Below are positions 60,702 to 64,000 of a DNA stretch of 64,000 nt, piece after piece. The stretch is from Algoriphagus boseongensis (lineage in GTDB: Bacteria > Bacteroidota > Bacteroidia > Cytophagales > Cyclobacteriaceae), in assembly GCF_004362805.1 (NCBI RefSeq), contig NZ_SNYF01000007.1:1-64000 (forward strand), given 5' to 3'. The notes beneath the pieces are model-generated. The model ran no database searches. It was not told the DNA's origin and worked only from the letters and a program-made list of their open reading frames with translations. The translations under genes and the position numbers were made by a program. Numbering within the stretch: the stretch's first letter is position 1; each line of letters starts with the position of its first letter.

Positions 60702-63263
60702 ATGAAATATTCATTCATCCTATTCACCTTTTTTCTGGGATTAGCTTCTTGTAAGCAGCCGGTTTCTGATGCCCATTTTTATGACCCGGGAATTTCCATT
60801 GAGTTGGCGGAGTACCGAAGCCAACAGGTGAAAAATATCCACTATCAATTAGATTTTTCCATTCCTGAGAAAAAGTCCGATCCCATTCCAGCCCGATTAA
60901 TTCTGGATTTGGAGGTCATGAACCTGGATCATCCCCTGATTTTAGATTTTAATGAATCATCAGAAAAGGTGCTATCAGTCGCGATAAACGGATCTGAAAT
61001 CCCTGTCCGTCATGAAGAGGAACACTTAATCATTGCTAAAGAGAATCTAATTAAGGGGGAGAATAAAATTGATATTTCATTTATCGCAGGAGACTTATCT
61101 CTTAATAGAAACGATGAGTTTTTATATACTCTCCTAGTTCCAGACCGAGCCAGCACCTTATTTCCTTGCTTTGATCAGCCAGATTTAAAAGCAAATTATT
61201 CCTTGACCATTTCCGCTCCCAAAGACTGGAAAGTTTTGGCTGGGGCTTCACTAGTTCAGAAAGAGGAAAAAGGAGAATTTGCAATTCACCGGTTTGCCAA
61301 GTCAGATTTGATGAGTACCTATCTTTTTTCTTTTGTTGCAGGGAAATTCCAATCCGCCAAATCCGAAAATGGATATGCTCAAGAAATGCTCTACAGGGAA
61401 ACTAATGAGGAAAAAATCCAAGCTAGCAAGGGTGAAATCTTCAAACTCCATCAGCAAGCTGTGACATTTTTGGAAAACTATACGGGGTATAAGTTTCCAT
61501 TTCAAAAACTGGATTTTGCGACCATTCCTATCTTTCAGTACGGGGGAATGGAACATGTAGGAGCTATCCAGTATAGGGAAAGCACCCTCTTTTTGGATCC
61601 TTCAGCTACTGATTCGGAACTCCTAAGTCGAGCTAAGCTCATAGGACATGAAACAGCCCACATGTGGTTTGGGGACTTGGTGACCATGAAGTGGTTTAAT
61701 GATGTTTGGATGAAGGAGGTTTTTGCAAACTTCATGGCTGGTAAAATCGCTAATCCTGCTTTCCCAAAAATCAACCATGATTTGCTTTTCCTGACCTCGC
61801 TTTATCCAGGGGCCTATGCTGAGGACCGAACTAGAGGGACTAATCCAATCCGGCAGGAACTTGGAAACTTGAAAAATGCCGGCTCCTTGTATGGAGGGAT
61901 TATTTACAATAAAGCCCCAATCATGATGCGCCAACTCGAGACCCTGATGGGCGAGGAGGCCTTCAAAAAAGGAATTCAATCGTATATAAGAACTCTTGCC
62001 AATGGGAATGCAGACTGGAATGATTTGGTCAAAATACTGGATAAGGAAACAGAGGAAGATCTCGTGGCTTGGAGCGAGGTTTGGGTAAATCAATCGAGCA
62101 GACCCATTTTTTCTGAGAAGTTAAAGATTAATGAGGAGGGGAAGATTTCTTCTTTAGTCCTCACCCAAACTGCGGAAGACGGTACAGATAAAGTTTGGCC
62201 GCAGGTTTTTGATTTGACTTTAGTCTATGAAAATGAGCAGAAGATCGTTCCAGTTTCAATTAAAGGGAAATCATCGGAAATTCTAGAAGTGCAAGGAATG
62301 TCTAAACCAATTGCCATTCTTTACAACAGCAATGGATTGGGATACGGAGTATTTCCTGTGGATTCAAATTATATAAGTGAATTCCCAAAAATCGAAGATG
62401 AGTTGAGTAGGGCAAGTGCTTACCTTAATTTGTATGAAAATACGCTAAATGGGACTATTAAGCCTTCCCAGAATATTACAGTCCTAAAGCAAGGTTTAGC
62501 GTCCGAAAGTAATGAGATTGTAGTCCAATTGATGGCCGGGCAATTGGAATCCCTGTTTTGGAAATTTCTTTCCAAGGAAAAAAGAGAAGCAGAACTTCAG
62601 TCACTGGAGCCCTTTATTTGGGATCTTCTTCAGAAAGAGCAATCAGCAAACGTCAAAAAGAATCTGTTCAATTTGTACCAAAGTATAGCCTATTCAAATG
62701 AAGGTATTGAAAGGTTATATCAGATTTGGACTAAGAAGATGGAAATAGCCAATCTCAAACTAAGCGCCGACAATTTTACAAGTCTGGCCATGGATTTGGC
62801 CTTGTATGGGCATCCAAAAGCCGAAGAAATTTTAGAGGAGGAAAGAACCAGAATTACCAATTCAGATCGTAGGGATAGATTTGATTTTTTAGTTCCGGCG
62901 CTTTCGGAAGATGCTTCAGTAAGGGATTCCCTTTTTATCTCATTTAAGTCCCCGGAGATGCGAGAAAAGGAATCCTGGGTTTTGGCTGCTTGTGGGTTTA
63001 TTCATCACCCACTTCGGCAAGAGGAAAGCTTGAAGCATGTGGAACTGTCTTTGGCTTTGATGGAAGAAATTCAAAGGACTGGAGACATTTTCTTCCCCAA
63101 GGGATGGGCAAGTAATACTGTGGGGCAATACACGGCCCCAGAGGCTCTTGAATTAGTGGAATCCTTTCTGAAAAGTAAACCTGACTACAATCCGGTGTTA
63201 AAAAACAAAATCCTTCAGGCTACAGACAATCTATACCGAGCTCAAAAGATTATGGAGAAATAA
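60702..63263 (+). CDS. M1 family metallo-aminopeptidase lipoprotein
   Basis: An 853-residue envelope aminopeptidase. Lipobox LASC at Cys17. The N-terminal beta-saddle domain (about 40-215) precedes the catalytic domain, with exopeptidase motif GGMEH (281-285, replacing GAMEN), zinc motif HETAH (316-320) and third ligand Glu339 in WMKEVFA. A long alpha-helical C-terminal domain follows (about 540-850). It would trim N-terminal residues from peptides in the periplasm for nutrition. It converges on the LON-domain gene with a one-base gap. Confidence 0.93.
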   Translation: MKYSFILFTFFLGLASCKQPVSDAHFYDPGISIELAEYRSQQVKNIHYQLDFSIPEKKSDPIPARLILDLEVMNLDHPLILDFNESSEKVLSVAINGSEIPVRHEEEHLIIAKENLIKGENKIDISFIAGDLSLNRNDEFLYTLLVPDRASTLFPCFDQPDLKANYSLTISAPKDWKVLAGASLVQKEEKGEFAIHRFAKSDLMSTYLFSFVAGKFQSAKSENGYAQEMLYRETNEEKIQASKGEIFKLHQQAVTFLENYTGYKFPFQKLDFATIPIFQYGGMEHVGAIQYRESTLFLDPSATDSELLSRAKLIGHETAHMWFGDLVTMKWFNDVWMKEVFANFMAGKIANPAFPKINHDLLFLTSLYPGAYAEDRTRGTNPIRQELGNLKNAGSLYGGIIYNKAPIMMRQLETLMGEEAFKKGIQSYIRTLANGNADWNDLVKILDKETEEDLVAWSEVWVNQSSRPIFSEKLKINEEGKISSLVLTQTAEDGTDKVWPQVFDLTLVYENEQKIVPVSIKGKSSEILEVQGMSKPIAILYNSNGLGYGVFPVDSNYISEFPKIEDELSRASAYLNLYENTLNGTIKPSQNITVLKQGLASESNEIVVQLMAGQLESLFWKFLSKEKREAELQSLEPFIWDLLQKEQSANVKKNLFNLYQSIAYSNEGIERLYQIWTKKMEIANLKLSADNFTSLAMDLALYGHPKAEEILEEERTRITNSDRRDRFDFLVPALSEDASVRDSLFISFKSPEMREKESWVLAACGFIHHPLRQEESLKHVELSLALMEEIQRTGDIFFPKGWASNTVGQYTAPEALELVESFLKSKPDYNPVLKNKILQATDNLYRAQKIMEK

Positions 63264-63264
63264 C

Positions 63265-63885
63265 TCAGAAATTCAGCGGGTCGAGGTGCTTGAAATGACC
63301 GTTTTGTTTGATTTTCTCTTTTGCTTGTTCGGCGGCTTTAAGGACTGGGATCATTCTCTTGAAATGCTTGATCAAAGTCTCTGTACGCTCTTTTTCTGAT
63401 TCCATTTTCAAAAGCTCCAATTCCTCCTCCAGAGTCAGTCCAACTTTATGGGAGAAAGTGAATGAAGTGAGCGTAAGAGGATTAACCTCTTGAGAAAAAT
63501 TAAGCAGGTGGAGCATTTCCTTTAAGTAAAAAATATATTCATGCTGAAGGGTGGAGGTGATGCGCATATCATCTTTTAGAAATTGAACTCTTCCCCCGGC
63601 ATATAGCTTTCCTTCCATTGGGTTTTCAAAAGATAGAATTCGAAATCTTCTAGTACCCCTAGTTTGGATATCCAATCTTCCGTCTTCGTATCTTTTGTAG
63701 ACTTTTTCCAAAATAACCTCGGTGCCAAATCCGCTCAGCTGATTTGTATAGGTTAAAATCCCAAAACTGAGTCCTTCCTTTTCTACGTCTTCCAGTAATT
63801 CCTTATACCTAGGTTCAAAAATGTGAAGATTTAAGGCTTCCTCAGGAAATGCAACCAGTTTGAGCGGGAAGAGAGGTAAATACAT
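63265..63885 (-). CDS. LON peptidase substrate-binding domain protein
   Basis: A 206-residue protein that consists of the LON N-terminal domain alone: LPLFPLKLVAFPEEALNLHIFEPRYKELLEDV is diagnostic, followed by FGILTYTNQLSGFGTEV and TRRFRILSF. There is no AAA or protease domain. Such stand-alone LON-SB proteins are common but of unknown role; binding of unfolded peptide is a guess. The last 60 residues are helical and Lys/Glu-rich. Confidence 0.9.
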   Translation of the reverse strand: MYLPLFPLKLVAFPEEALNLHIFEPRYKELLEDVEKEGLSFGILTYTNQLSGFGTEVILEKVYKRYEDGRLDIQTRGTRRFRILSFENPMEGKLYAGGRVQFLKDDMRITSTLQHEYIFYLKEMLHLLNFSQEVNPLTLTSFTFSHKVGLTLEEELELLKMESEKERTETLIKHFKRMIPVLKAAEQAKEKIKQNGHFKHLDPLNF

Positions 63886-63930
63886 GTACAGACTTAGGTT
63901 GATAGGTTTATCCAGAATTGAGCCAAGAAA

Positions 63931-63953
63931 AAGCCCCGAATCTCTTCGGGGCT
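63931..63953 (-). terminator. terminator of the gene at the window edge
   Basis: AAGCCCCGAA and TTCGGGGCTT form a perfect 10-bp stem with a short loop; on the minus strand a T-run follows. It lies eight bases after the stop codon of the partial gene. Confidence 0.82.
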
Positions 63954-63960
63954 TCTTGCT

Positions 63961-64000
63961 TTATTTTTTCGCAATGTAGGTCAGTAGATCTACTACCTTA
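63961..64000 (-). CDS. C-terminal fragment of an unidentified protein
   Basis: The minus-strand frame reads KVVDLLTYIAKK then TAA, and is followed by a strong terminator, so this is very likely the end of a real gene that begins outside the window. Twelve residues are too few to name it. A helical end of this kind would suit, for example, a c-type cytochrome domain. Confidence 0.5.
   Translation of the reverse strand, partial: KVVDLLTYIAKK

Overview
The window looks like chromosomal DNA of a Bacteroidota bacterium, most likely an aerobic cytophagalean of the Cyclobacteriaceae (Algoriphagus-like). The evidence is AT-rich intergenic DNA, -7 elements of the Bacteroidota type TAnnTTTG, many short signal-peptide and lipoprotein genes, DUF4421 and YwqK-type proteins, a RemB/Wzi-like outer-membrane protein, and a eukaryote-like class Ia ribonucleotide reductase. 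The family assignment is inference; no marker gene was compared.

Layout. 1-5466 holds the end of an rRNA operon (5S), a DUF1569 gene, nrdBA with a structured leader, and rplU-rpmA. 5565-18565 is mostly core metabolism and housekeeping: a large secreted BNR/VPS10-like protein, rhomboid protease, polyprenyl synthase, RNase R, a PolB-like exonuclease, LipB, YraN, a SYLF protein, an aminotransferase and a glycosyltransferase. 18567-31152 adds a second glycosyltransferase, a DUF4421 barrel preceded by a possible attenuator, an ALDH7-type dehydrogenase, PPK2, phosphofructokinase, an esterase, two MBL-fold hydrolases and an M20 amidase. 32473-37250 is an accessory-looking module: three exported proteins divergent from a membrane-bound winged-helix regulator, with three TGTCAAA boxes at 11-bp spacing between them.

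37251-39667 is the most unusual stretch. It has a 13-unit, strictly 21-bp-periodic degenerate array, an HNH gene, a GIY-YIG/DUF4357 gene, a tandem duplication of a block of short palindromes, and a REP-associated/IS200-like HUH transposase gene. 39726-50058 returns to YifB, an ABC exporter, a Wzi/RemB-like protein, a PafA-type phosphatase, homogentisate dioxygenase, a GH16 hydrolase and an orphan sensor.

50055-59093 is a coherent catabolic locus built from two divergent operons. It contains a GMC oxidoreductase with its gluconate-2-dehydrogenase subunit-3 partner, a c-type cytochrome, a DUF1080 3-keto-disaccharide hydrolase, three TIM-barrel isomerase/epimerases, a Gfo/Idh/MocA oxidoreductase and an MFS nucleoside/sugar transporter. 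Together they can be read as a pathway that oxidises glycosides to 3-ketoglycosides in the periplasm, cleaves them and reduces or isomerises the products.

59129-64000 contains an SH3/TPR membrane protein, four tRNA genes (Lys, Pro, Arg, Lys), two decayed tRNA-Lys 3' halves with a palindrome inserted in the T-arm, an M1 aminopeptidase lipoprotein, a LON-substrate-binding-domain protein, and the last codons of a further gene.
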